A stretch of DNA of 64,000 nucleotides, from the NCBI RefSeq assembly GCF_003115845.1, contig NZ_KZ819023.1, forward strand, positions 1 to 64,000, given 5' to 3'. The stretch is from Brenneria roseae subsp. roseae. Its GTDB lineage: Bacteria; Pseudomonadota; Gammaproteobacteria; Enterobacterales; Enterobacteriaceae. The position numbers and the translations under genes are program-made. Within the stretch, counting starts at the first letter, position 1. Every line of letters starts with the position of its first letter. The notes under the pieces are model-generated. The model had not been told where the DNA came from, did no database searches, and was given only the letters and a program-made list of their open reading frames with translations. Positions 48,826 through 58,590 of this stretch are shown here, piece by piece.

Positions 48826-50204
48826 TGCGCGCCCTTATCTGTCTGGAAAAGTATGGCCAGATGCTGCCGGGCCGTTTCATAATCGCAACGCTCAAACATA
48901 CCTTGTTGCAGAAAGGCTTCCATTTGCGGGTACAGTTGAATTGCCCGGTCCAGCATGGGATCGCTGCCGCTGGCATAAGCCCCCACGCTAATGAGATCGC
49001 GATTACGCTGATAGCTGGATAACAATTGTTTAAACTGACGAACCATTGCGTAGTGGGGTTCATCGATCAGGGCTGTCATGGCACGACTGATCGATGCTTC
49101 AATGTCAATGGCTGGATAATGTCCGGATTCGGCCAAATGGCGCGATAGAACAATATGTCCGTCGAGAATCGCGCGCGCTGAATCGGCTATGGGATCCTGC
49201 TGATCGTCCCCTTCGGTCAGCACGGTATAAAATGCCGTGATGGAACCGCCGCCATGTATACCATTACCTGCACGCTCGACCAGCGCGGGGAGCTTGGCAA
49301 AAACGGAAGGGGGATAGCCTTTGGTTGCCGGAGGTTCTCCAATTGCCAAAGCAATTTCACGCTGGGCCATGGCATAGCGGGTTAGGGAGTCCATAATCAG
49401 CAATACATGCTGCCCCCGATCGCGGAAATCTTCAGCAATGCGTGTTGCATAGGCTGCGCCTTGCATCCTCAGCAAAGGAGAAACATCCGCCGGAGCGGCA
49501 ATGACCACCGAACGAGCCAGTCCTTCAGCGCCGAGGATATTTTCAATAAAATCTTTAACTTCCCGTCCACGTTCACCGATCAGACCAACGACGATCACAT
49601 CGGCCTGAGTGTAACGAGCCATCATCCCCAACAGTACGCTTTTACCCACGCCGGATCCGGCAAATAGTCCCATGCGCTGGCCGCGGCCAACGGTCAGCAG
49701 CGCGTTGATGGCGCGTACGCCCACGTCCAGCACATGTTCAATCGGTGTGCGCTGTAATGGGTTGAAGGGGGCGGTGAGCAACGGGGCGCGATAGCCTGTT
49801 TCCGGGGCGGGGAAACCGTCCAGGGGTTTAGCGCCGCCGTCCAGCACTCTCCCGAGGAGTTCTGGTCCTAACGGAAGTTGTTTCCCCTGCGGGCTGCCTT
49901 CTGGCGTTTGCCGGGCATAAACACGTGCGCCTGGGGTAATACCTTCGACTTCTTCCAGTGGCATCAAGAACAGTTTCTGACCATTAAAGCCAACCACTTC
50001 GCTTTCAACTTCTTCAGTCTTATGACCATTTTGTCTCTCAATCAAACAGGTTGTACCTAATGGCAGATGCAGACCTGTTGCTTCGAGAACTAACCCTGTC
50101 GCACGCGTTAACCGGCCATAGCGGCGTATCGTCGGGGTACTGGCTATGCGTTTTTCAAACACATCCAGTGAAGAGAGCCAGCGAGAGAGGCGCAGCGTCA
50201 TCAT
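48822..50204 (-). CDS. fliI: flagellum-specific ATPase FliI (460 aa)
   Basis: Hexameric ATPase of the export apparatus, related to F1-beta. Walker A is FAGSGVGKS (about 175-183); [20 protein letters not shown] holds Walker [11 protein letters not shown] lies between them. The ATG at 50204 overlaps the fliH stop (ATGA) and gives a length near E. coli (457); the longer open frame that begins inside fliH is not needed. A second ATG follows directly. Confidence 0.97.
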   Translation of the reverse strand: MMTLRLSRWLSSLDVFEKRIASTPTIRRYGRLTRATGLVLEATGLHLPLGTTCLIERQNGHKTEEVESEVVGFNGQKLFLMPLEEVEGITPGARVYARQTPEGSPQGKQLPLGPELLGRVLDGGAKPLDGFPAPETGYRAPLLTAPFNPLQRTPIEHVLDVGVRAINALLTVGRGQRMGLFAGSGVGKSVLLGMMARYTQADVIVVGLIGERGREVKDFIENILGAEGLARSVVIAAPADVSPLLRMQGAAYATRIAEDFRDRGQHVLLIMDSLTRYAMAQREIALAIGEPPATKGYPPSVFAKLPALVERAGNGIHGGGSITAFYTVLTEGDDQQDPIADSARAILDGHIVLSRHLAESGHYPAIDIEASISRAMTALIDEPHYAMVRQFKQLLSSYQRNRDLISVGAYASGSDPMLDRAIQLYPQMEAFLQQGMFERCDYETARQHLAILFQTDKGAQ

Positions 50205-50908
50205 AATTCTCCCGGAGCCGCCAGACGGCATAGTTCATGCCATCTGGTCGCCAGACTGGCATCGAGATCGCCCTCTTCAGCACTGACTTTACATCCGCCG
50301 GGGTGAAGCTGGCTATCCGCCAGCAGTCGCCAGCCATGCAGACTCAGTGTTGGGCCAAGAACCTGCTCGACACGTTCGAGATCGGCCGGATTAACGCGTA
50401 ACTGAGGCTTACCGCTAAGCATCGGTTCCTGTTGAATTAATTGCTGAATCTGATTGAGCAGGGCGGTGCCGTCACAGACCGGCGGTTGTCCTAGAATTTG
50501 TTTGGCTGCCGTCAATGCCAACTGCATCAGCCGGGCCGCGATAACGCTGTCCAGTGCATCCAGCGTTTGCTGAAACTCCGTAACCATCTGTTGCAACTGA
50601 TCGGTCAGCGGTTGCTGCTGCTGTTGGGCATCGATCACCCCCTGCTGCCGGCCGGCTTCTAACCCGGCTTGATAACCAGCATCGTACCCTTGTTTTTGTC
50701 CTTGCTTAAACCCTGCCTGATGCGCTTCCTGCTGGACTCGTTCGCGCAATAGTTGTAACTCATCAACCGGTTGGGCGACAATATCTGCGGCATCAGTTTG
50801 CTCGTCCGATTCGCTGGATGGCGGTTCTGGCGCCAGCGAGGCTGGCGACACGGCGAAGTCGTCCAGTGTCCAGCGTTGCCATGGCTGATCGTTCAGGGCG
50901 TCAGACAT
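50201..50908 (-). CDS. fliH: FliI regulator FliH (235 aa)
   Basis: Peripheral stalk-like protein that binds FliI. A variable N-terminus is followed by a long helix with GxxxG repeats ([20 protein letters not shown], about 76-95). The C-terminal part reads [20 protein letters not shown] and [20 protein letters not shown]. The ATG at 50908 overlaps the fliG stop by 8 bases and fits E. coli (228 aa). Confidence 0.96.
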   Translation of the reverse strand: MSDALNDQPWQRWTLDDFAVSPASLAPEPPSSESDEQTDAADIVAQPVDELQLLRERVQQEAHQAGFKQGQKQGYDAGYQAGLEAGRQQGVIDAQQQQQPLTDQLQQMVTEFQQTLDALDSVIAARLMQLALTAAKQILGQPPVCDGTALLNQIQQLIQQEPMLSGKPQLRVNPADLERVEQVLGPTLSLHGWRLLADSQLHPGGCKVSAEEGDLDASLATRWHELCRLAAPGEL

Positions 50909-51893
50909 AGGTATCCTCACCGCCGCCAATAATTATCTCGCCACTGTCGGCCAGGCGACGAACGATAAGCAGGATGGCTTTCTGTTCGGTTTCCACCTGC
51001 GACATACGCACCGGTCCACGAGTGGCCAGATCGTCGCGTAAAATTTCGGCGGCACGCTGAGACATATTGCGCAGGAATTTTTCGCGCAGTGGTTCTTCGG
51101 CACCTTTCAGAGCCAACAGCAACGATTCGGACTCCACTTCTTGCAGCAAACGCTGAATACTGCGATCGTCCACATCGACCAGGTTCTCGAACAGGAACAT
51201 TTCATCGATAATTTTCTGTGCCAGCTCGTTGTCGAATTCTCGCACTGCTTCAATAACCGCTTCTTCTTGCTGCGCTTTCATCAGGTTGATAATCTCCGCG
51301 GCGGTGCGAATACCCCCCATCTTGCTGCGTTTGAGATTTTGTCCGTCAAGCAAACCGTTAAGCACTTCGGTCAGTTCGGCCAATGCGGCAGGCTGTACCC
51401 CGCCAAAGGTGGCAATACGCAACATGACATCGTTGCGCAGACGCTCATCAAACAAAGCCAGAATATCGGCTGCCTGAGCGCGTTTCAGATGCACCAGAAT
51501 GGTGGCGATAATCTGCGGGTGTTCATCACGGATAAGATCGGCAGCGCTTTGCGGCTCCATAAAGTTAAGGGTTTCCATACCCGATGTGGTTTCACGGCTT
51601 TCCAGAATGTCTTCCAGTAAGCTGGAGGCGCGTTCTTCACCTAAGGCTTTGACCAGCACGGAGCGCAGGTAATCGCCCGCATTTACGCTCAGCGCGGCAT
51701 ATTGTTCGGCATCCGCTTCAAACTCTTTCAGCACTTCTGTCAACTGTTGATGAGAAACCTGACGCATACTTGCCATGGATGCGCTGAGATGCTGAACTTC
51801 ACGCGTAGAGAGGTGAGTAAACACTTCCGCAGCGCGATCTTCGCCAATCGTCATCAATAAGATGGCGCTTTTTTCTGTTCCGGTCAGACTCAT
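50901..51893 (-). CDS. fliG: flagellar switch protein FliG (330 aa)
   Basis: C-ring subunit that receives torque from MotA. Three armadillo-like domains are present. [20 protein letters not shown] lies in the middle domain, and the C-terminal motor domain keeps the charged helix around [20 protein letters not shown] and [20 protein letters not shown]. Length near E. coli (331). It overlaps fliF by 4 bases. Confidence 0.97.
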   Translation of the reverse strand: MSLTGTEKSAILLMTIGEDRAAEVFTHLSTREVQHLSASMASMRQVSHQQLTEVLKEFEADAEQYAALSVNAGDYLRSVLVKALGEERASSLLEDILESRETTSGMETLNFMEPQSAADLIRDEHPQIIATILVHLKRAQAADILALFDERLRNDVMLRIATFGGVQPAALAELTEVLNGLLDGQNLKRSKMGGIRTAAEIINLMKAQQEEAVIEAVREFDNELAQKIIDEMFLFENLVDVDDRSIQRLLQEVESESLLLALKGAEEPLREKFLRNMSQRAAEILRDDLATRGPVRMSQVETEQKAILLIVRRLADSGEIIIGGGEDTYV

Positions 51894-53587
51894 AGTTCAC
51901 TACCCATCCATTGACGGATTACCAAAGCGACAACGCGAGGGTCGTTTTCGGCCAGCTCACGGATGCGCTGACTTTGCAATTCAGCACTAACACGTTGTTG
52001 CGATTTCTTCTGTTGTTCCAGTTCATCTCTGCCCAGTTTAACAACCACGTCATCGTTAATTCCTGCCGCGGTCGCTGCCGCCGCCATCTCTGCTGATACG
52101 GTTCTTTTCTGCAATTGAGGACGAACCAGTTTGCGCCATAATATCCAGGCGACAATCAATACCAGTAGCCAGCGGCCGGCGTTAATCAGCAGATCGAAGA
52201 ACGCCTGCTGCTGCCAGAACGGAAGTTCGCTGCCGCCTTCGGTTGACTGAGTGAAGGGGGTATTGACCACATTAATGGAGTCGCCGCGTTCACTGCTGTA
52301 CCCCATGGCTTCACGAGTCAGATCCTCGATTTGTCTCAACTGAGCTTCGGTTAAGGCTACTGGCTGGCCATCTTCGCCCGCGGGCAGATAATTGACGACG
52401 ACAGCTACCGACAGGCGCTGTACGGTTCCCGCACTCTGTTTCGTATGCCGGATAGTACGATCCACTTCATAGTTGGTGGTTTCGTCTCGGCGGGTACTGC
52501 CAGGCAAGATGTTGGCGCCGGTTTGTGCGGTTGCTGCGTTATTTTGCCCGGCCTGATTGCCGGCATTGTTGTTTGCATTGGCGGCGGGCGCAGTAATCGG
52601 CGCGACGGGGGCAGGGGCCGGTTGGTTGGACAGCGCTCCAGGCACGCCTCCTGAGTTCGGTCCGCCGCGTTGTTCACTCTGACTGAGTTGCTGTGAGCGG
52701 ATTGCAGCCTTTTCCGGCGTCTGATTAGGTTGATACTGCTCGTCAGTTTGTTCACGACTGGCAAAATCAAGCTGAGCGGTTACCTGCGCGTGAACATTCC
52801 CTGCTCCGACCATCGGGGACAGAATGGCTTCAATACGGCGCTGATAACGACCTTCCACTTCATTGGTGTATTTCAACTGGGCAGCGTTCAGGTCGCGACC
52901 GGTTCCATCGGACTGCGTCAGCAAACGGCCATTCTGGTCCACCACGGTGACATTATCAGGCGGCAGGCCGGCAACACTACCGGATACCATATAGGCGATG
53001 GCATTGATTTGCCCTTCGTCCAGCGCCCGTCCCGGATGCAGATTCAATGTGACGGATGCTGAAGGCGCCTTTTGTTCACGCACGAACAGCGATGGCTTTG
53101 GCATGGCCAGATGGACTCTGGCGTTTTGTACCGGCCCCAGTGTTTCAATCGTTCGGGATAGTTCGCCTTCCAGCGCACGCTGGTAGTTAATCTGTTCACT
53201 GAATTGGCTGATGCCGAATTTTTCCTGATCGAGCAGTTCAAATCCAACCGCTCCCCCTTTGGGTAACCCTGCTTGTGCCAGACGCAGACGAGTTTCATGC
53301 ACTTTGTCGGCGGGGATTAATAACGCGCCGCCGCCGTCAGCAAATTGATAAGGGATATTCATCTGCGTCAGTTGCTGCACAATGGCGCCACCATCGCGAT
53401 CGTTCAGATTGCTGTACAATACCCGATAGTCTGGACTTTTTGCCCATAAGGCCAGCGCGGTAATAATGGCGATAGCCGCAGCGGATGCTATCAATAACGG
53501 TATTTTAGGGTTAGCCCGTAAACGGCTGAGCAGCGCTGTCAATCCATCACTACCTTTTGAGAGTGGGTTGCTTTTCACGGTGCTCAT
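51890..53587 (-). CDS. fliF: MS-ring protein FliF (565 aa)
   Basis: Base of the flagellar body in the inner membrane. Two membrane helices flank a large periplasmic domain: helix 1 at about 31-52 ([20 protein letters not shown]) and helix 2 at about 455-475. The cytoplasmic FliG-binding tail ends [15 protein letters not shown] Pro/Ala/Asn-rich insertion (about 300-350) is longer than in E. coli (552 aa). The ATG at 53587 (MSTVKSNPL) with CAGGAATAT upstream is preferred over a start 34 codons earlier. It is the first gene of fliFGHIJK. Confidence 0.96.
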   Translation of the reverse strand: MSTVKSNPLSKGSDGLTALLSRLRANPKIPLLIASAAAIAIITALALWAKSPDYRVLYSNLNDRDGGAIVQQLTQMNIPYQFADGGGALLIPADKVHETRLRLAQAGLPKGGAVGFELLDQEKFGISQFSEQINYQRALEGELSRTIETLGPVQNARVHLAMPKPSLFVREQKAPSASVTLNLHPGRALDEGQINAIAYMVSGSVAGLPPDNVTVVDQNGRLLTQSDGTGRDLNAAQLKYTNEVEGRYQRRIEAILSPMVGAGNVHAQVTAQLDFASREQTDEQYQPNQTPEKAAIRSQQLSQSEQRGGPNSGGVPGALSNQPAPAPVAPITAPAANANNNAGNQAGQNNAATAQTGANILPGSTRRDETTNYEVDRTIRHTKQSAGTVQRLSVAVVVNYLPAGEDGQPVALTEAQLRQIEDLTREAMGYSSERGDSINVVNTPFTQSTEGGSELPFWQQQAFFDLLINAGRWLLVLIVAWILWRKLVRPQLQKRTVSAEMAAAATAAGINDDVVVKLGRDELEQQKKSQQRVSAELQSQRIRELAENDPRVVALVIRQWMGSEL

Positions 53588-53828
53588 GCAATATTCCTGA
53601 TGGTAAACATCTTGATAATTATTAGTAACAACAAAACAGACTCCCTGATGAGCAATGACGTTACTCGCATCAACAATGGCTGCCTCCAATAGGGAGGAAT
53701 GACATTATTTCCTTGGAGGTACACATTCGATGGCTGAATTAGCTGTGTTTTTTATAGCTATTTAGCGCGTTAGAAGAAGCGGGAATCTGATATGGTTCCA
53801 TCATCATTTATTCTGTCGTGGTAATAAC

Positions 53829-54146
53829 ATGTCAATTCAGGGTATAGAGTCCGTTCTGCAGCAGTTGCAGGCAACAGCAGTACAGGCACAGGCGGGGGGC
53901 GGCGTATCATCCAATGTAAGCAGTGGCGGATTTGCCGCCGAGCTGAAATCTGCCCTTGATAAAATCAGCACACAGCAACAGACGGCTCGCACTCAGGCGC
54001 AGGATTTTGAACTGGGCAAACCGGGGATAGCGCTCAACGATGTGATGGTTGATTTGCAAAAATCTTCTCTTTCGTTACAAATGGGCATTCAGGTAAGAAA
54101 TAAACTGGTTTCGGCTTATCAGGAAATCATGAATATGACGGTGTAA
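53829..54146 (+). CDS. fliE: MS-ring/rod junction protein FliE (105 aa)
   Basis: First exported axial protein, joining the MS ring to the rod. The C-terminal half is conserved ([20 protein letters not shown] and [18 protein letters not shown]). Length as in E. coli (104). It is divergent from fliF with 241 bases between them and is monocistronic. Confidence 0.97.
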   Translation: MSIQGIESVLQQLQATAVQAQAGGGVSSNVSSGGFAAELKSALDKISTQQQTARTQAQDFELGKPGIALNDVMVDLQKSSLSLQMGIQVRNKLVSAYQEIMNMTV

Positions 54147-54385
54147 TACAGCATCTGTATTATCCGACTACACCGTGTTGCCAAAATATAGCAATCAATG
54201 TTTCAGGTGTCGCTAATCTTACGATTAGTCTGACGCTGTCGTTTTTACGCGAACCATCTTAGCTGCCAACTCCGCTGTTCTTGCACACAAAAACACGTGG
54301 GGTGTTTTTGAACACAACCTGGGGGCAAGCCCCATGGATTGGATGATTAACCGAGGATCCTTTTACCATTAACGTATTGGTTCTC
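54147..54385. other. hairpins between convergent fliE and fliT
   Basis: CAAAAACAC (54288-54296) and GTGTTTTTG (54302-54310) form a 9-bp stem with A/T tracts usable on both strands. A second stem, GGGG-GCAA-CCCC, follows at about 54322-54333. These probably end fliE and fliTSD transcripts. No gene is visible. Confidence 0.5.
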
Positions 54386-54757
54386 TTAGCTAACATCCCC
54401 CGGCAACATGGACTCATCATCGGCAAATTTATGATAAGCCTGATTCACGGATTTTTGCCGTGATGAAGTTCCAATCAACGTTTTTAACTCTTCCATTCGT
54501 GCTTTAAGTAACCGACTGATTTCACTCTCATTATGCAGTATTTGTTGCAGGCAATCCTGAATCTGCTGTTGTTCTGATAACGTCAAAGAATAGGGCTGTT
54601 CTTTGGTGTCGATGGGCAGTTCATTGATTGTACTAACGTACTGCTGTTCTAGTTCGATCAACTTCTCCCAGTCAGCCTGCTGCGCCAGTTGAAGCATGTC
54701 GGTGCTAAGATTTAGTATACGTTGATAGCCGCTCAGCATGGATTGACTGACGTGCAT
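54386..54757 (-). CDS. fliT: FliD chaperone and FlhDC antagonist FliT (123 aa)
   Basis: Export chaperone of the filament cap FliD. When free it also binds FlhC and lowers class 2 expression. It is a helical bundle with YQRILNLSTDMLQLAQQADW near the start, as in E. coli (121 aa). The ATG at 54757 (MHVSQ) has AAGGAAAAT before it; a second possible start lies 6 codons upstream. It is the last gene of fliDST, about 100 bases after fliS. Confidence 0.93.
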   Translation of the reverse strand: MHVSQSMLSGYQRILNLSTDMLQLAQQADWEKLIELEQQYVSTINELPIDTKEQPYSLTLSEQQQIQDCLQQILHNESEISRLLKARMEELKTLIGTSSRQKSVNQAYHKFADDESMLPGDVS

Positions 54758-54860
54758 TACATTTTCCTTGTGCAAAACGCAATAAAAGTTACAGGAACGA
54801 ATAAGATGACTGATGGATCAATTTTGGCCGCGGCAAGGGATGACTAAACCCGGCCAGATA

Positions 54861-55271
54861 TTAGCCTGCCTTTGCCTGATCCGGCGCATCCTCGCCAATT
54901 TGTTTCCATGAGTCGGCGATGCCGCGTAGTAACTCGGTAATCTGAGCTAGCGTCTCACGGTCATTATATAAATTAACGTGCAACAGCTTTCTGACCATAT
55001 AATCGTATAATTGGGCCAGATTCTGGCTGACTTCCCCGCCTTTTTGCATATCCAGAGAAGCCTGTAGCCCGCTGTTGATAATTCTGATTGCTTTGGTAAT
55101 GGCATTGCCTTTGGCAACGGTATCGCCTTGCTGGATAAAAATATCAGCGCGCATCAACGCACTCAGCGCGCCATCAAACAGCAGCGTAATCAGTTTATGC
55201 GGGCTGGCGCTCATTACGCTGCTTTCCAACCCGACTTTGGCATAAGCCTGAGAACCGTACATTGTCGACAT
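54861..55271 (-). CDS. fliS: flagellin chaperone FliS (136 aa)
   Basis: Binds the C-terminus of FliC until export. MYGSQAYAKVGLESSVMSAS and SPHKLITLLFDGAL are diagnostic; the length equals E. coli (136). It lies 13 bases after fliD in the same operon. Confidence 0.97.
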   Translation of the reverse strand: MSTMYGSQAYAKVGLESSVMSASPHKLITLLFDGALSALMRADIFIQQGDTVAKGNAITKAIRIINSGLQASLDMQKGGEVSQNLAQLYDYMVRKLLHVNLYNDRETLAQITELLRGIADSWKQIGEDAPDQAKAG

Positions 55272-55284
55272 GTGAACTCCGAAA

Positions 55285-56691
55285 TTAACTGTTGCTGGAT
55301 GTCAGCGCTTCAAACTGGTTGGTCAGATAGGTACTGAGCGTACTCATTTCCGACATCAGTACATCCAGCTTAACAAACTGGGTTTTGTAACGGGCCATGG
55401 TGGCTTCTATACTGGTCTGCACCTTGGTGTACTGTTTACTCAGGCTGCTGAGCATATCAGTCACGTCTTCTTTAGCCAGTGCGATCGTTCCCTTGGTATC
55501 GGTAAAGGTACTCACCTTAGCCACCATCTGGGTTGCGAGCCCGGTGGTTTTGCCGTCGCCGACGAAGAAGTCACTCACCGCAGACGCATTCTCTGTCAGC
55601 GCATTGATCAGGTCAGTATCGTTAACGGAAAGAGTACCGTCACTTTTCAGCGTAATGCCCAGCTCATTGACCACCTTATAAGTATCGCTGCTCTGTGCGG
55701 TGCTTAATAACGATTTAAGCTGATTTTTCACCGAACGAAGTACCGAATCCGACGAAAGCACACCGGTGTCCTGCTCAGGATCGGAAAGAGTGGTAAAGGC
55801 GGTCTGCAAGGTATTGTAGGCTGTCGCCCAGGCTTTAATCGCGCTGGTGGCGTCGGTAATACTTTTGCTGATAGTCAGCGTTTCCGCTGATGTGGATACG
55901 GAAGTCAGCGTCAGCGTCACGCCTTCCGCCGGCACGTCGGTAACGGTATTGCTGCTGCGCTCAATATCCACGCCGTTGACAGTCAGCTTGGCGTTTTGTG
56001 CAGCAACGGATTCAAAGCGAGTGGAGCTGGTGTCGCCAAGAATGCTTTCCAGTGCGCTGTCGTTGCTGCTGATGGCGATGGTGTTGGTTTCACCGGTTTC
56101 GTTCGAGGTGATGGTCAACTGGTAGCTGTTGTCGCCGGATTGCACAATACTGGCGGTCACGCCGGCGTTGGATGCGTTAATCGCGCTGGCGATACCGGAC
56201 AATGTGGTTTGCTCATCGGTCAGGCTGATGCTCACCGCGCTGCCGCTGCCGACGGTAATGCTCAATGTGCGATCGCTTAGCCCGCTGGTGCCCAGTTGGG
56301 TGGTTTTGCTGTCTTGAGTTTCTGTGACCAGCGTTTGCGCGGTAGCCAACTGCGTTACGTTAACGCTATAGCTGCCGGTGGCGGCGGAAGAGCTGACTTC
56401 GGTGGTAAACGCGGTATTGGTGGAGGTTTTTTTAGCATTAAACAGATCGCTGTCGGTCAGCTTTGCCGTGGCGGTGGAATAGGTTTCCAGTGCGGTTTGC
56501 AGCGCATCATACGCATCGGATTTATCCTGATAGGCGGTCTGTTTATTGGTGATGACCGTCAACTTTTGCTCTTCCACGGTTTGTAATGACTCCAGTACCG
56601 TAGACAGATCCAGACTGGAACCCGTACCTAGTCCTAACGTTGAAGTCAGCGCGCCGACAGTAGATGTAGCGGATGTGATGGTGGTTGCCAT
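55285..56691 (-). CDS. fliD: filament cap protein FliD (468 aa)
   Basis: Forms the cap under which flagellin polymerises. A variable Thr/Ser-rich body lies between conserved coiled-coil ends: SLDLSTVLESLQTVEEQKLT near the N-terminus and MARYKTQFVKLDVLMSEMST near the C-terminus. Length is the same as E. coli (468). A sigma-28 promoter lies 45 bases upstream. Confidence 0.97.
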   Translation of the reverse strand: MATTITSATSTVGALTSTLGLGTGSSLDLSTVLESLQTVEEQKLTVITNKQTAYQDKSDAYDALQTALETYSTATAKLTDSDLFNAKKTSTNTAFTTEVSSSAATGSYSVNVTQLATAQTLVTETQDSKTTQLGTSGLSDRTLSITVGSGSAVSISLTDEQTTLSGIASAINASNAGVTASIVQSGDNSYQLTITSNETGETNTIAISSNDSALESILGDTSSTRFESVAAQNAKLTVNGVDIERSSNTVTDVPAEGVTLTLTSVSTSAETLTISKSITDATSAIKAWATAYNTLQTAFTTLSDPEQDTGVLSSDSVLRSVKNQLKSLLSTAQSSDTYKVVNELGITLKSDGTLSVNDTDLINALTENASAVSDFFVGDGKTTGLATQMVAKVSTFTDTKGTIALAKEDVTDMLSSLSKQYTKVQTSIEATMARYKTQFVKLDVLMSEMSTLSTYLTNQFEALTSSNS

Positions 56692-56735
56692 AAATCCTTA
56701 CTCCTGATGAGTGATGTTTAAATCCAGTTTTCTGG

Positions 56736-56762
56736 TTATCGGCAGCATAGAATAAAAATTTA
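56736..56762 (-). promoter_or_regulatory. sigma-28 promoter of fliDST
   Basis: On the minus strand TAAATTTT, 11 bases, GCCGATAA. The -10 is perfect and the -35 has one mismatch to TAAAGTTT. The promoter points into fliD. Confidence 0.88.
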
Positions 56763-57038
56763 CCTGAAAGAAAAAATATCGTTGCCGTTAATAAGCAAAC
56801 TGATTACGGCTTTATCTTGCTATTAATTGATATGTACATCGCAAACGTGAAGTGAATGGTATGAGAAAGCACCTATCCGCGCCAGGTTAATACCGCATCT
56901 GTGGCGCAATTCACTATCTTGAATAGCGTTGTCATCTCTACCATATACCGTCATTCCTGTGCAGATCGGGATGACGGAGTATAAGAGTACGAAAGTGATG
57001 GAATAGGCTCGGCGTAAAAAAATTTTTAAATTAAATGC

Positions 57039-57065
57039 TAAAGGTTAGAAAGGGTACGCCGATAT
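57039..57065 (+). promoter_or_regulatory. sigma-28 promoter of fliC
   Basis: TAAAGGTT, 11 bases, GCCGATAT: one mismatch in each element against TAAAGTTT/GCCGATAA. It lies 90 bases before the fliC ATG. Confidence 0.88.
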
Positions 57066-57155
57066 CAGAGAGGACGGTGGTAGACGCCGTAGGCAGTTAA
57101 GCCTGAACCTTTATTGCTAAAACATCCACTGGATGCGTTAAAAGGAACTCCTTAT

Positions 57156-58424
57156 ATGGCACAAGTAATCAACACCAACAGCATTTCGCTGATTGCGCAG
57201 AATAACCTGAACAAGTCTCAGTCTGCACTGAGTACGGCGATCGAACGTCTGTCTTCCGGTCTGAAAATCAACAGCGCGGCCGATAACGCCGCCGGTCAGG
57301 CCATCTCCAACCGTTTCACTTCCGCGATCAACGGTCTGACTCAGGCTTCCAGCAACGCCAGCGACGGTATCTCTCTGGCGCAGACCACTGAAGGCGCGTT
57401 GAACGAAATCAACGATAACCTGCAGGCCATCCGTACCCTGACCGTACAGGCGCAGAACGGCACCAACTCTTCTTCTGACTTGACGTCCATCCAGGACGAA
57501 ATCAACCAGCGTCTGGATGAAATCGACCGTATTTCCACCCAAACCGACTTTAACGGCGTTAAAGTACTGGACGGCAGCAAGACTTCCGTTTCCATCCAGG
57601 TCGGTGCGCAGGATGGTCAGACTATCTCAATTAGCCTGTCCAAAATTAACAGAGATACGCTGGGTCTGAGCGGCTTCTCTGTATCGGGCGCGGCGCCGAA
57701 GTTGAGCGATGCGGTGACTGCCCTGAATACAGGTAGTACTGCTACGGCTCCGATCAGTGTTAATTTGTCTGACGCAGTTAGTTCTCTGAACACGGCGCTG
57801 GGTCTGTCTGGGGACGACGCCCTTACCGCTGACGATATCTCTCTGCACAACGTGCAGACTGCGGCTGGCACTTCAACGACGCAGTATGCGGTTAAATACG
57901 GCGATAAAGTTTACGCCGCTGACGTTAGTACTGCTGGTGCTGTATCGCTGGTAACCAACGACCTGAGCATTACGGATAACGGTCTGAGTGGCTTGAAGGA
58001 GGATGTATTGGTACAACTGGGTACGGATAGCACCGGTGCCACTGTAGCCTATGCAAACTATAACGGTACGAACTATGTTGCGGATGTATCTAGCGGGACT
58101 ACAACTAGTATCACAGTTGGGACTACGGCAGAATTCACCGGTGCAGCAACCAGCGATCCGCTGGCGAAACTGGATGAAGCTTTGGCAAAGGTTGATACGT
58201 TGCGTTCCAACTTGGGTGCAGTACAGAACCGTTTTGATTCCACCATCAATAACCTGGCCAGCACCACCACTAACCTGAGCGAAGCCCAGTCCCGTATTCA
58301 GGACGCCGACTACGCGACGGAAGTCTCCAACATGAGCAAGGCGCAAATCCTGCAACAGGCCGGTACTTCTGTGCTGGCACAGGCTAACCAGGTTCCCCAG
58401 ACCGTGCTGTCTCTGCTGCAATAA
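57156..58424 (+). CDS. fliC: flagellin FliC (422 aa)
   Basis: Filament subunit. The N-terminal D0/D1 domain (about 1-175) reads MAQVINTNSISLIAQNNLNK, LSSGLKINSAADNAAGQAIS and NDNLQAIRTLTVQAQNG. The C-terminal part (about 335-422) has LGAVQNRFDSTINNLASTTT and ends VPQTVLSLLQ. The middle (about 180-335) is a Ser/Thr/Val-rich surface domain that varies among strains and is shorter than in E. coli K-12 (498 aa). Many Ser and Thr side chains there are candidate acceptors for the modification enzyme that follows. The true start is the ATG at 57156 after AAAAGGAACTCC. Confidence 0.98.
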   Translation: MAQVINTNSISLIAQNNLNKSQSALSTAIERLSSGLKINSAADNAAGQAISNRFTSAINGLTQASSNASDGISLAQTTEGALNEINDNLQAIRTLTVQAQNGTNSSSDLTSIQDEINQRLDEIDRISTQTDFNGVKVLDGSKTSVSIQVGAQDGQTISISLSKINRDTLGLSGFSVSGAAPKLSDAVTALNTGSTATAPISVNLSDAVSSLNTALGLSGDDALTADDISLHNVQTAAGTSTTQYAVKYGDKVYAADVSTAGAVSLVTNDLSITDNGLSGLKEDVLVQLGTDSTGATVAYANYNGTNYVADVSSGTTTSITVGTTAEFTGAATSDPLAKLDEALAKVDTLRSNLGAVQNRFDSTINNLASTTTNLSEAQSRIQDADYATEVSNMSKAQILQQAGTSVLAQANQVPQTVLSLLQ

Positions 58425-58458
58425 GTTAGCGCCAATCATAATAAATAGGCGAAAAAAT

Positions 58459-58486
58459 GGCGGGTATTTTACCCGCTATTTTTATT
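58459..58486 (+). terminator. intrinsic terminator after fliC
   Basis: GCGGGTA (58460-58466) and TACCCGC (58470-58476) form a 7-bp stem with loop TTT, followed by TATTTTTATTT. It lies 35 bases beyond the fliC stop. Confidence 0.85.
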
Positions 58487-58590
58487 TCCAGCGAGTTATA
58501 CTGCTTTCCGTTTTAATTTGTGAAGTAATAAGTTGTAAATCGCATCAGTAGATATCCCTCATCATTGTTAATTATAGTGAAACGCCAAAT

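Larger units (their letters stand above)
56692..57155. other. divergent promoter region of fliD and fliC
   Basis: A 464-base spacer holding two opposed sigma-28 promoters (56736-56762 leftward, 57039-57065 rightward). The stretch between them shows no gene. The fliC leader is about 80 bases, with GGAACTCC before the ATG. Confidence 0.75.

Noticed and set aside
57873..58439. 188-codon ORF antisense to fliC
   Set aside because: Shadow ORF caused by the biased codon use of flagellin; no ribosome site.
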